From: Takakia lepidozioides
Lineage: Eukaryota > Streptophyta > Takakiopsida > Takakiales > Takakiaceae
NCBI GenBank assembly: GCA_030704615.1
Contig: CM060732.1
Span: forward strand, 68,367,053 to 68,431,052
Reading direction: 5' to 3'
Length of the DNA: 64,000 bases
Below, in pieces: positions 23,191 through 35,000 of the stretch (position 1 is the first letter of the stretch; each line of letters begins with the position of its first letter). Below the pieces are notes generated by a model. It was not told where the DNA came from. It saw only the letters and a program-made list of their open reading frames with translations, and searched no databases. The position numbers and the translations under genes are program-made.

Positions 23191-23815
23191 CGGGATATCT
23201 CCCGTGGTGGGGGGAGGTCTGAAAGCACCAGCAGCAAGCTGACATTGTATTTGAAATTGTATTTGACTTTGTATCTGACCTTGTATTTGACGGTTCAATG
23301 CATTTCGTTTGTTATTTCATGTCCTCAATGTGACAAAGATTTTTCTATCCCTTAAGTTTCAATAATTCAAAAATATTATTTCAATGTTTCTACCAATAAT
23401 TTTGAGTCACGACCCATTGTGGTTTTAAAGCTCTTACTTTGTTTCTTATATGATATTGACATGCATTTGTTACATTTTCACGGGAAAGCTCCTCTCATCT
23501 TCTCTCCCCAACCATCATGTAGTAATCGAATGATGCGTTTCGCGTCAGTTGCAAGAAACTACCTATCGAGTGCACGGGAGATCTCCCCTCCATGAATATA
23601 CTCACGAGCGATCTCCTCAAATTCAACATAGGTGTCTTGCTTGTCATTTATTTTGCAAAGGACGATGCTACTTTTCGGACCAATCCTGGAAAATTCAAAA
23701 ATGTAAGCTTTAATGCATTGTTAATACCATATTTATTAATTATTTATAATTATTTAACAGATGTCCAGATTTCATCCTTTTGTCCATATTTACTTAAAAT
23801 GGTGTTATTGCAGAT
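23190..23815. mobile_element. ~625-bp AT-rich insertion splitting the LINE endonuclease
   Basis: Endonuclease sequence stops before this block and resumes at 23816 with IRILSLPNSAGPIGLVNIYA. The block contains four nearby variants of ttgtatttga (23247-23290) and two copies of a cacggga-atctcccc motif (about 23186 and 23573). No terminal inverted repeat could be confirmed by eye, so class is unknown. Confidence 0.5.
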
Positions 23816-24490
23816 TCGCATTCTCTCTCTTCCCAACAGCGCCGGGCCTATCGGTCTTGTCAACATTTACGCCCCCAATTCAGCTTCAGACAGAGCTGAA
23901 TTCTGGTCAACGCTCAACTCAAAAATGCAGGCAGAACCTTCAGTTGTTAGCTGGCTCCTGGCAGACGACTTTAACATGGTGGAAGTTCAACATGACAGAA
24001 GAGGCAAAGGCTCTTTTAGCCCAAACTTCTCCCTCCCATCATGGAGAGATCTCCGCACCCCCTTCCACGATGTCCCCCGAATTCGATAGGGACGTTAACT
24101 GGAAACATCTAACGCCTTCCTCGGTTGCATCGCGTCTTCACTATAGATAGGCTTCTTGGTCTCTACAGACCTTTTAGCAAGGTCCCTTCTCCTTGTAGCA
24201 TCATAAGTCTGTGTCTTAAGTGCTGTTGTTTCATGGATCACTAAATGGTAGCTTTAATGGTCCTTGGTTTTAAGGAAAGTGGTGACACTTAGTTCTTCAT
24301 GACATCTCCTTTATGGAAGTATGGCTCGTTCAATCATTGATCAAGATGAGTGTGCCTTATGGCGTAAGAGGGGTTTTATTTTTTTTCCCCGACCAAATAA
24401 CTTGTAAGGGCTTCGCCCCATCAAAATATTTTATAATAAAGTTAATCAGGGCTACAATCCCCCTGTTAACCAAAAAATAAAAAATAAAAC
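23816..24490 (+). pseudogene. LINE endonuclease end fused to LINE 3' end
   Basis: The frame contains NIYAPNSASDRAEFWSTLNS and the endonuclease motif LLADDFNMVEVQHDRRG (family GDFN). At about 24070 it passes directly to sequence matching the LINE 3' end (EFDRDVNWKH here, EFDRDINWKH at 4.84 kb) and ends in an A-rich tail. The whole RT and zf-RVT part is missing, so this is an internally deleted LINE. Confidence 0.78.
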
Positions 24491-25794
24491 AATTAAATAT
24501 TGATGTATGATATTACAAAATTGATTTCAAATTTACTAGTTATTAAAATATTGAAATGTTTAAAGAAATACTCACTGAAATATTAAAATACTGGTTGAAG
24601 AACTGGCTGAAATATTAATATACTTGCTGAAAAACTGGCTGAAATACTGAAATACTTGCTGAGAAACTTCTGAAGAGAATAGGTTTTCCATTTTAAAGTT
24701 GATAGACTACTGCACCTACAACAGACGGGCATAGATGTAGGTCTGAGTACGAATTAATGAGGTAGTTTGCCGTTTGAGCACTGTCCTGGTTGAGGGCCAC
24801 TAGTCTTGGAGATACTCTTGGTCAAAAACCTTTGTAGCTGATTCATTTTCCTGCACAAAAGCAGAGTACGATGTCTTCTCATGTCAATATTGAAACCAGA
24901 AAATTGCTTGAAAATGAATATTTCAAAATGTTTTGCTAGACTCCTTGAAACTTATAGGATTCAAATGATTTACTGTAGGTTTCCTGCACCAAAGTACAGT
25001 GTCTTCTCATGTCAAGATTAAAACCATGCACATGCCTTATAGCTAGCCCTCCCAATTAGTGTCTTAGGGAGAAGCCAGTGAATTCAAGAAATGGACAGAG
25101 AATCAGCCCAAAGAGATGAATGACGGCTGGAGAGCTTCGGGGTTTATGGGAAGCATCTTCTAAGAGCAAGAACAACATTGACTGACTGAACCCATCCCCT
25201 CAAATAGCATTGCCACGCCAGTCAAAACAGTAGCAGTGACTTGAGCCAAGTAAATTACATGGAATCACGCACTGTGTCCCAAAAACTTACCACATAAAGA
25301 TGCATCAGGCTAGTGAGGTGGCACTGCATGCTCTTGGCAAAATGTTTCATATTGACAGTCTGCACTCCATTCATCACCATGTTGAGAGTTAGATTTGTGT
25401 ATAGTAAAGCATCTTCTGAGTTCCCACCATGTAGGAATAGGGGACCTAGTATCAAAGGTCACTGGTTTGGCCAAGGTTATCAAATCTACAAAAATATGCT
25501 ACACATTGTTTTCAATGTTGGCAATCCCTCGGCCACTTTGGGCGACATTGAGGCCAACATCATCCCAGATTTCACATACATCTATCCTTTAAAAATCCCC
25601 CTGTGCAATGCAAATATACGTATGGCTCTCTGAAAGATGCACATGCGGATTGTGGTTCCTATACTATTAACAATAACTCAAGAACATACAACCGTCCCCC
25701 AACCCGCCATAACATCTTGTAGGCAGTACTCATGGCCGGTATATATGATGCTTTGAGAACTCTCCCACACCAATTTCTTTCGACAACACCTTGA
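24491..25794. other. AT-rich intergenic DNA
   Basis: Contains a small degenerate tandem repeat of ctggctgaaatactgaaata (about 24545-24670). Otherwise no coding frame, terminus or RNA gene is recognisable. Confidence 0.5.
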
Positions 25795-28400
25795 GGGATT
25801 CAGATTTGAACTGTTGCTCACCATCCTTCAGGAGTGCAAGGAACATTGGGCCATCGACGTCCGGCTGGATCTATCAATTGCATTGGTGTAGTTTTTGGTG
25901 GCATAAATGTTTTTCCAAATTTGATATTAAACTTCTGATGCATGATTGGACTTTTTCCTCGACAGATTGGTGGCACTATCCTAGGCCTCCAAGAACTGCT
26001 TTTGGACATTGTTGGTGCATCATTCTTTGCTTGCCTTAGGTGGTTATTGATCACAATACAACAGATCGTGGTATTTATGACTGTATATATGACTATTCTG
26101 CAGTCATAAACAATACATATGACTTCTATGACTGTAAGTCGTGCAAAACAAGTCAATACAATGAGTACAAGATGGTACGGTCCGGATGACTACAGTCATA
26201 TGAACCAAGTGATATCTCTCACTGCAGTCATATATACCATACTGCAGCCGCCGCTGCCGCGCCACGTGGCGAGGCGCAATTGATTTAAAAAATTTAATTT
26301 AATTTTAAAAAAACTTTAAAAAAAAATAAAAATATGTCAAACGCCGCGTCGCACCGCATTGTGCCACGTGGCATAATGCATTTTATAATAATGAAAAAAC
26401 CACGTGGCAGTCCATCTAGGGTACCACGTGCTATCCTTAGCTCGCCTACGAACCCTAGGGCCATCTTATCCATTTGATTATACTTAGAGGAGTTTGAACC
26501 TGCGATCTCTTTACTATAAGAGTTATAGTTCACTACCTGTTAACTAATACACCCATTAGTAATTCATATGATGATATGGTGTTTTAATTGTATTATACAC
26601 ACCAAATTACAAAATCCCCAGTAGTCATCATGACTATGTAACCTCATCCATGTACACTGTAGTCGTGGAAATGACTATGAATGGTGAGCTAAATCTGGTC
26701 AATTGTCGTTGACTAACCTTCCGCCCATTCCGGAGCCATGTAGCCATACAGACGACTATTTCGATAGTCGTTCATATGACTACAGTCGTATGAACGACTG
26801 CAGGAGGTCAATTTCATATAAAAACATGGTGCAGTCATGGTCAAAGTCATGAAAACCATGACTACCATGGTTTGGCAGTCATAACTACCGCGATCTGTTG
26901 TAGTGTCAGCTACGGGATTACTCTGTTCGTCAGGTTCAGGAAACTTGGCACTCTCTTGACCAATAGCCTGCACTTTCAGTAACACTCTTGAGGGATTCAT
27001 ATTTGAATTGTTGCTCATCATCTTTCAAGAGTGCAAGGAATTTGGGAAGTTCCGGTATCTAGAAGTCATGTTGCAAATCTGCCAGACCATTCACATCGTC
27101 TGGCACTCTTTTGCTGACATCTACTCTGTGAAAAATGTGGGCTAGTAGTGTTAGGTTTGTGGTTTCCATGTTCAAACACACAGATGTCATCTTCTGTGAA
27201 TTTGTGTATTCTACAAAGTTCTTACCCCATCCTTTTGTTAATCCCATGTGGGTCTCGTTCTCCCGGAGCCATACCATTGGGCCATCGACGCCCGACTGGA
27301 TCTATCAATTGCATTGGTGTAGTCTTTGGTGACATAAATATTTATTCCAAATTTGATTATAAACTTCTGATGCATGATTGGACTTTTTCCTCGACAGATT
27401 GGTGGCACTATCCTAGGCCACCAAGAACTGCTTTTGGACATTGCCGGTGCATCATTCTTTGCTTGCCTTAGGTGGTTATTGATCTGCTGCATGATTGATC
27501 TGTTTACCAAGTTCAGGAAACTTGGCACTCTCTTGACCAATAGCCTGCACTTCACACTCTTGAGGGATTCAATTTTGAATTGTTGCTCACCATCCTTCAG
27601 GAGTGCAAGGAATTTGGGAAGTTCCGGTATCTAGAAGTCATATTGCAAATCTGCCAGACCATTCACATCGTCTGGCACTCTTTTGCTGACATCTGCTCTG
27701 TGAAAAATGTGAGCTAGTAGTGTTAGGTTTGTGGTTTCCATATTCAAACACACAGATGTCATCTTCTGTGAATTTGTGTATTCTACAAAGTTCTTACTCC
27801 ATCATTTTGTTAATCCCATGTGGGTCTCGTTCTCCCGGAGCCATACCATTGGGCCATCGACGCCCGGCTGGATCTATCAATTGCATTGGTGTAGTCTTTG
27901 GTGGCATAAATATTTATTCCAAATTTGATAATAAACTTCTGATGCATGATTGGACTTTTTCCTCGACAGATTGGTGGCACTATCCTCGGCCTCCAAGAAC
28001 TGCTTTTGGACATTGCTGGTGCATCATTCCTTGCTTGCCTTAGGTGGTTATTGATCAGTTGCAGGATTGATCTGTTTGCCAGGTTTAGGAAACTTGGCAC
28101 TCTCTTGACCAATAGCCTGCACTTCAGTAACACTCTTGAGGGATTCAGATTTGAATTGTTGCTCACCATCCTTCAAGAGTGCAAGGAATTTGGGAAGTTC
28201 CGGTATCTAGAAGTCATGTTGCAAATCTGCCAGACCATTCACATCGTCTGGCACTCTTTTGCTGACATCTACTCTGTGAAAAATGTGGGCTAGTAGTGTT
28301 AGGTTTGTGGTTTCCATGTTCAAACACACAGATGTCACCTTCTGTGAATTTGTGTGTTTTGCAGAATTCTGACCCATCCTTTTGTGAATCCCATGTAATC
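25795..28400. repeat. ~572-bp tandem repeat array
   Basis: Landmarks recur in order: attgggccatcgacgcc at 25844, 27276 and 27848, and gagtgcaaggaatttggg at 27031, 27602 and 28179. After removing the 855 bases due to an insertion in the first unit, spacings are about 572-577 bp. The first unit lacks about 245 bp. The minus strand has partly conserved frames (NETHMGLTK, KNFVEYTNSQKMTSVCLNME, IPELPKFLALLKDGEQQFK) with few stops, so the unit may derive from an exon of a host gene on that strand. I cannot name it. Confidence 0.85.
26054..26905. mobile_element. CACTA-like non-autonomous DNA transposon (852 bp)
   Basis: The left end is CAATACAACAGATCGTGGTA and the right end, reverse-complemented, is CACTACAACAGATCGCGGTA. 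They are 30-bp terminal inverted repeats with three mismatches that continue to TTATGACTG. TCA lies on both sides (26051-26053 and 26906-26908), the 3-bp target duplication typical of CACTA elements. Uninterrupted copies of the surrounding 572-bp repeat show the empty site. The interior has many atgact/agtcat subterminal motifs and no transposase. Confidence 0.88.
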
Positions 28401-28859
28401 AGTTCTTCTTTCTTGGCTACTAGTAATTGTAAACTTGTATATGAAGATATCTGGATATTTATTTATAAGGATATTCAGTCTTACACTTTTGACAGCCAGT
28501 AGAAGGTCGAATTCATCGATGACTTTGTGTTTCTATGGTGAACTACAAAGGCTCCATTTTCAGAATCTACCTCATTATCTCTTATATGGACTCGCCAGAG
28601 GTATAGTTGAGCCCTAAATTCAGTTTACTCGACAATGATTACGGAGACCTAAGGATCCAAGGGGCACATAACCAGCTTTCTACTGGACAGAACCAAATGA
28701 GCTACCGATTCTGTGGAGCATTAAAGATCATCTGAAGACCTAGGCCCCTCAACGTCACAACTGCATCCAGTCCGAGTCTTCCAGTTCCATCTCCATCTCC
28801 ACCTCCCGAATATAGTGGATACGGTGAATTTGGTGTGCTCACTTCAAGTTTCCACAGGT
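28401..28859. other. Spacer between repeat copies
   Basis: Unrelated to the 572-bp unit. It has short frames only and no recognised feature. Confidence 0.5.
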
Positions 28860-29290
28860 CTTGTCATTCTCCCGGAGCCATACCATTGGCTATCGACGCC
28901 CAGCTGGATCTCTCAATTGTGTGGTGTAGTCTCTGGTGGCATAAATATTTTTCCAAATTTGATTTTCAACCTCTGATGCATGACTGGATTTTTTCGTCGA
29001 CAGATTGGTGGCACTATCCTCCAAGAACTGCTTTTGGACATTGCTGGTGCATCATTCCTTGCTTGCCTCATGTGGTTGTTGAGCTGCAGGATTGCTCTGT
29101 TCGCTAGGTTCAGGCAACTTGACACTCTCTTGACCAATAGCTTGCACTTCAGTAACACTCTTGAGGGATTCAGACTTGAATTGTTGCTCGCCATCCTTCA
29201 GGAGTGCAAGGAATTTGGGAAGTTCCCGTATCTAAAAGTCCGGTCGCAAATCTGCCACACTATTCACGTCGTCTGGTACTTTATTAGATA
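28860..29290. repeat. Diverged, truncated copy of the 572-bp unit
   Basis: Carries ctcccggagccataccattgg, gcatgactggattttttcgtcgacag and gagtgcaaggaatttggg in array order, with small deletions. It lies outside the regular array. Confidence 0.8.
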
Positions 29291-29879
29291 TTTTTATCTT
29301 TAATTTGAAAAAACATTTAGACGTCAAAATCTAGAGTTTACAACCACTTGTCTATATACCACCTGGCACCTCTAGATTATAGGTTTGTATGCCTTTTTAG
29401 TAAAAGATGACACCTCAAAAATCCAAAACATAAGATGGTATGGACTAGAGCAAATCAACATGTTTTTAGGTGCAAAATAGTCCATAGCTCTCAATCTTCA
29501 AGTTTTTTTACCTTGCTTACGCGATAAGCGGACTGTAATCGATATTTTACATTCATCCACTCTACTTTCATCCTGATTTTTATCATATCATATTCATCCA
29601 CCATTCATCCACTCACCAATCTTATTGCCAAGCCTTAATCACACTCTAGGAATACTAAGCTCCCATTTTCGACGATTAAGCCCTGCGACAATATGGCTTC
29701 TAGGAGTTCACGGACCGCGGTAATAGGCCCAACCCTAAATTCTAATTCTGAGCAACGTGAGCAGAATTCTGCTCACAATATTTTCTGCTCACAATCTAGC
29801 ACGCCCCCAATGGGCCACGACAAAAACCTTTTAACTGCGGAGAAGTGCATAGTGGAGAGACCACATAAGCCCAAATTTT
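29291..29879. other. AT-rich stretch, no gene recognised
   Basis: No conserved frame or terminus seen. It ends where chromovirus homology begins. Confidence 0.5.
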
Positions 29880-30620
29880 TACTGTAAGTGAGGCAAGAAG
29901 TCAAATCGAAGGAGCCGAGTCAGGATTGGGTTGAAGGGATCTTGAAGGATTATCACAATATGACGCCGAAGGATGTACCAAGCGACTTGCCACCATGAAG
30001 AGGAGTCGATTATAAGATCGAGGTGATATCGGGAACGAAGCCGTTTGCCAAAACACCTTAAAAGTTGAACCATAGAGAGTTGGTGGAACTGAAAGAGTAG
30101 CTCAGGGACCTAATGGTGAAATGATACATCCGCCTGTAAGTAACTCACCTTATGGGGCCTCAATGCTATTTGCAGATAGAAAAAATGGGACGATGTGGAT
30201 GTGTGTCGATTACAGGGCCCTTTACATGATGACAATCAAGAACCAGTACCATTTGCCTATGATTGATGACCGTTTTGAACGGTTGGCAGATGCAAAGTAT
30301 TTCAGTCGGATTGACCTAGGCTCGGGGTACCATCAAATTTGGATCGCAGAAGGAGATGAGGAAAAGACAGCATGCAAAACAAGGTGTTTTAGGTGATGTC
30401 GTTTGGGCTCACCAATGCATTGGTCATTCTAAGCACATTGATGAACAACCTCTTATATGAGTGGTTAGATGACTTTGTGATTGTCTATGTTGACGACATC
30501 TTGGTCTTCTCGAAGAAAAAAGAACTCAAAGGTTGTTCCAAAAGTTATGGAAAATAAAGCTCTACGCCAAAGTTTCAAAAGTGGAATTCGGGGTTACAAA
30601 AGTGGAATCACTACTGCAAA
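29880..30620 (+). pseudogene. Decayed chromovirus RT
   Basis: The sequence is related to the RT at 14.5-15.4 kb: DWVEGILKDYHNMTPKDVPS, RGVDYKIEVISG, SNSPYGASMLFADRKNGTMW, CVDYRALYMMTIKNQYHLPM, IVYVDDILVF. Stops after LPP, in KTP*KLN and in VK*YIRPP, and a shift near 30395, show it is old. The catalytic Asp pair is still visible. Integrase is absent; a remnant of the RNase H-integrase linker follows at 31.0 kb. Confidence 0.88.
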
Positions 30621-30985
30621 AAGAGGGGTTAGCGATGACCATCCGCCATGGCCTCGAAATGTCCGCGATGGGTATCGCGAGCTGGGTTGTGATCGACTAG
30701 CCATCGCAATTTGGTAGCAGTGTCGCAACACCGAAAGGTTGGGTGTTGGATCACGTTGCGACGCCTCCATGTCACAGGCCAGAGGGTTTTTTAGAAAATT
30801 GAGGCTGCAATGGGATGACGTCTGCATTGCAATGAGAAATCATTGTTATTGCGATGGCAATGAGGCGGTGTTGCGACGCCGAGGGGTCGCAATGTGGATG
30901 TGAGGGAGAGATGTAGAACAAAAGGCAAACAAAAGGCAAACAAAAAAGGATGACAGGAGATGAAGGGCTTGTAGATGATAGAGGG
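30621..30985. mobile_element. Possible small DNA transposon inside chromovirus relic
   Basis: At about 30613 the relic is interrupted by CACTACTGCAAAAAGAGGGG, which looks like a CACTA-type terminus. It is followed by GC-richer sequence with repeated gttgcgacgcc and gcgatgg motifs. Chromovirus homology resumes near 30990. I could not find the matching inverted end, so this call is tentative. Confidence 0.35.
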
Positions 30986-30989
30986 CAAT

Positions 30990-31200
30990 GGAGCAGGAGC
31001 AAGAGGACAAAGGCCAGAAACATCCTCCTAGCTATGGGACCTATCGAAAGGATGAGTTGACAAAGTCCATGATGCGGCACTTGAGGAAATGACATAAGTC
31101 GTAGTTCCAGTTGCAGAATGGACTGTTGTAGCACAAGAAAAACCGTGTCTATGTACTGTCGAAGGGGTGCTCAGATAAAGTCTCTTGAGGGAGTACCATG
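30990..31200 (+). pseudogene. Chromovirus RNase H-integrase linker remnant
   Basis: Frames read YRKDELTKSMMRHLRK and FQLQNGLL, matching CRKDELAKSVMQDLRM and FHLQNGLLRYKQ at 14.0 kb. Several stops are present. It is the downstream end of the relic starting at 29.88 kb. Confidence 0.75.
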
Positions 31201-31212
31201 GTGGCCCGCTTG

Positions 31213-31412
31213 CGAGCCATTGCAGCAATACGCATTGCTGCACTCATGAAACAGGAGTATTTCTAACCCAAACTCTATTTCTAACGCAAACTAAGAGAAG
31301 ATGCCGAGGAATATATGCAGCAATACGCATTGCTGCACTCCGGGCTAAAGCAAGAGTATTTCTAACCCAAACTCTATTTCTAACCCAAACTAAGGGAAGA
31401 GGCCGAGAAATA
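31213..31412. repeat. ~105-bp tandem duplication
   Basis: The block gcagcaatacgcattgctgc, followed by gagtatttctaacccaaact and an agaggccgag-like end, occurs twice (from about 31213 and 31317). Two diverged copies are visible. The first 20 bases are a near-palindrome. Confidence 0.8.
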
Positions 31413-32023
31413 TATAAAGACAAGCAACCACATGGCAGCAAAAACCACATGGCAGCAAAACCACAAACTACGTTGTAGTTTTCTAGATCCAAGCAGCTTT
31501 GTAATTATGAGAAAGAAAGCACGAACGCTGCCACCTCAGATTTGTGCCAAGTGTAAAGTGCACCTGAGAATGAAAATGCCGGGGATTGAGCAAATGCTCT
31601 CGTTGTAGCCCATCGCATTTCTGCACGGCATGGCGTGGCGACTCCGCAGACTACTCGCACTGATCGCTGCTCCACCCCAGCGCTATGCTCAACACAATCA
31701 GGGTGGGTGCGCTTCACTTCATGCATTGGGTGATTAGGTCTAGTGTTTAATGGGCACAGATCTTGCGATTCCAGTACCAAATACTTATAGTAAGCGATTG
31801 AATGTAAAGCCCGAGTGCCCAATTGGCTGTAACTGATTTTTTTCCCGACATTGCACCTTTGCGCTGCTGCACTGGCCCTTAGTTGATCAGGCAACATGTT
31901 GCACGTTGAAACTGAATGACGGGCCTGCATTGGATTATGTTGAGAAATTCCACTTCTGGTTTACACTTGGCCGGAAGGCTGGTTGATTACTCACTTCAGA
32001 CTGGTGTGTGACGAGGTTTTCAG
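31413..32023. other. Region upstream of the AFG1-like gene, first exon not found
   Basis: The AFG1 frame at 32024 follows a splice-acceptor-like gaggttttcag and has no in-frame ATG. A first exon with the targeting peptide should therefore lie here or further upstream. No frame could be chosen with confidence. Confidence 0.4.
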
Positions 32024-35000
32024 GCTTGCAATGTGCGAGCAGAGTAGTGGCAGTAGACGTGCGTTGGTATGCGAGTTCCAGTGCTCCTGGCCCGTTGGCG
32101 ATGTACAACAGGCTTGTACAGCGTGGAGAATTGCAACCTCACAACTTGGCACAGGTACGCCGCTCGAGCTCTAGCAGTTGCGCACATGTGGACAGATTTC
32201 CTCGGATCACCATGCCATATCATTGCCTCGACAGTCTTGATTGGAACTCCCACTTCACTGATATCCATCTTTCCGTCTGGACTAACTGCCCAGACGCAGA
32301 AGGTGCGATCGCATTTAACAGAAATGACACAAGTCAGTGGGCCAATGGGGGCTGGCAATGTAATCTTTGCATGGCTCATCCAAAGTCCCCAATGCAAACA
32401 TGGAGAGATTCAATAGGGAGGGTGTGACAGAGTGAGGAGTAGATTCAATCAAGAATGTAGGAGAATGATATTGTCTATGTTTGGATGTTGTACTTCTATC
32501 TCTGCACGGCAACAAAGCCTTGGGTGCCAAAACATTTCAGAATATTGTGGTATCAACTATGTGTTGATGAGAAACAGTGGGGAACATATGAGCTGACCAA
32601 TTAATATACTACTTGGAGGCTCGTAAGATTTCCCATTAGCTCACTGAAAAGGCACCTTAGAGAAGCCATTTTGTTGAAGGGCAGTTTTTCCTTGAGGTTT
32701 ATGGACGCTTATTTTGATCAGGCATCGTGGGGATGAGCAGGAGAGTGCTGTGGCTGCACTAGAAACTCTTTTTCAAGAGCTCCTACAGACAGAAGATGCC
32801 AGGTATGGAGGTAGACATAAATCGACCTCCTTTTTCCTGTTCTGCAGACCATTCTGAAGGGTAGGGTTAGAGCTTGGAGATGTGGCTTCCTAATATCCAG
32901 GCTTCTGCAGATGGTGGCAGGTTGCGACCAGGTGGCAAGACCCAAGCAGGTGTTTAGGCTTGTATATGCATGGTGCTGTGGGCACTGGAAAAACCTTTCT
33001 GATGGACCTCTTCTATGGCCAGGCCCCAGTTCGCAGAAAACATCGTGTACATTTCCATGCTTTCATGTGTGGCCCTATCCTTGCACACATGTTGCTGCGC
33101 ATACATAGTGTTTCATCTGTTTTGCTGCCCACAGTCATATTTCCTCACTTTATAAGGGTTTCTCTCCCTGTCCTATTGCCATTGGGTGGACTTGATACGG
33201 GAGTGGATGACTGGCTCTGTGACTAAATGCCGCCCTTGTGACCTCGTGTCTTTGTTTGTTTTGACCTGAAGCGCTTTGCTTCGGGTAAGGTTGTGCATTG
33301 GATTTAGTTGGAGAGTTTGGGCCTCTCCCTCTTTAGAATATGCCTACGTGGGCCATTCCCTGCAGCTCCCTGGAGTGTGATCTCTGAATGGTAACAAGCA
33401 GACCCCTACCGCTTGGGGGCAGCCCCTCCGCCCAAATGGGCAGTTGTATGCTCTGTCTAGCATACTCGGCACTTGGGCTAGGGTTGGTCCTTGTGCTTAA
33501 ACTTATAGCCTGCAAAATCAAACACTATATTATCCCTTGTCGATAACAACACTCCCCAGGGTGATTCCTGGGAATTGGTTACTTCTGCCAAATTTAGGGC
33601 TTCATGTGTAGTTTTTGGGGCAAATCCCAGGATGGACGATGTGTCCTTTAAAACTACATGCTCCAGCTTAGGCTTGGATGATGTGGCTACTGGCTCCATC
33701 TCGAGACTTGATAACAGAGGTACGTTGAACTTGAAAGTTTCTAACCAGTTTGATGCCTTAGAGACACCAAGCAGCCAGACAGACTAGCTGACCCTAAGTG
33801 TGCTGAGCCTGAGCGTTGTGTGACTGAAGGGTATGGTACTCCGAATGGTTTGCCCATCCTTAAAGTTTACACAAGATGAGTAAAAACTACATACGGGGTA
33901 ATTGTCCCCCCTTTGCAGAACGGTTGGCTGTCCAGGAGCAACTGTAAGCTACCTAGACGGCAAACAATCCATATGCAAAGGGCTGGCTTGCAGCTGGGCG
34001 CTTTCAACTTCTCGTGGCTACTAACCAAAGGAAACAATTTGAAGTGGGACCAGTTCAGATAGCTGAGAGACGAGTCCTCTATAAAGAGTGCTGCAATTTC
34101 AAAGCCAACAAAGGGTTAAGGGTGAGGGATGCCACCATACCAGCCCTGATGTTTGCGGATGACTTCGCAGGCATAGGGAAGACTCCTTCCAATCTTCAGG
34201 AGTTGATTGATTGTGTGAAGAGATACTTTGACCTTTGGGGGCTAGAGGCTAACGTCAGTAAATGTGCAGTGGTGGCATTCAACGACCGAGGGGAGGGAAG
34301 AGGTGATCTCAAGTGGCAGCGGGGAAGCCAAGAGATTCTGGTCCTCCCTTCCTACACATACCTTGGCGTTAAGTTTTCCTCCAACTGTAATTGGGATGCA
34401 CATATTCCAAAAGTCATTCAATCTGGCAAGCGCAAAGCGCTCGCTGAAATTTTTCCACTGCAGAGGGATCAACTGTGAAGTGAAAAAAAACCATGCTTTG
34501 CCGCGTCATTAGGCCTGCCTTGGAGTACGCATCTGCAGTATGGGTTGATAACTCCAACCAGGCTAAGTCTCTAGAATTCATTCAAGTGGGGGTGCTTAGG
34601 GAGTGCATGTCAGCATGCTCCAAAACAGCCAATGCCGCAAGTCTTGACCCTGCTGGATAAATCTGACTTAGAGGCTGTAGTGCCCGAAGCCATGTCTGTT
34701 GCTCTGATGAAAATGAAGTTAGGCAGAAAACTTCCCTGAACTTGTTGCCAGTCTGTGACATGGGAGAGGCCATCATGGATGACCTCAAGGTTTACCCACC
34801 CTCAGCACTAGACTGAAGTTTAAACTCAGGGCGGGAAGCCTACCTTTGAACAGCAAACAGATGCAGAGAGGAAAGAGGGATTGCAATTGCCCGTTGTGTG
34901 TGCAACCTGAAGACAATATCATTTTCTGATTCATTGTCATGGGTACTCTCACGAGAGAGACGCCCTCTTCAAATCCATCAAGGGAATTGTGCCCGAACCT

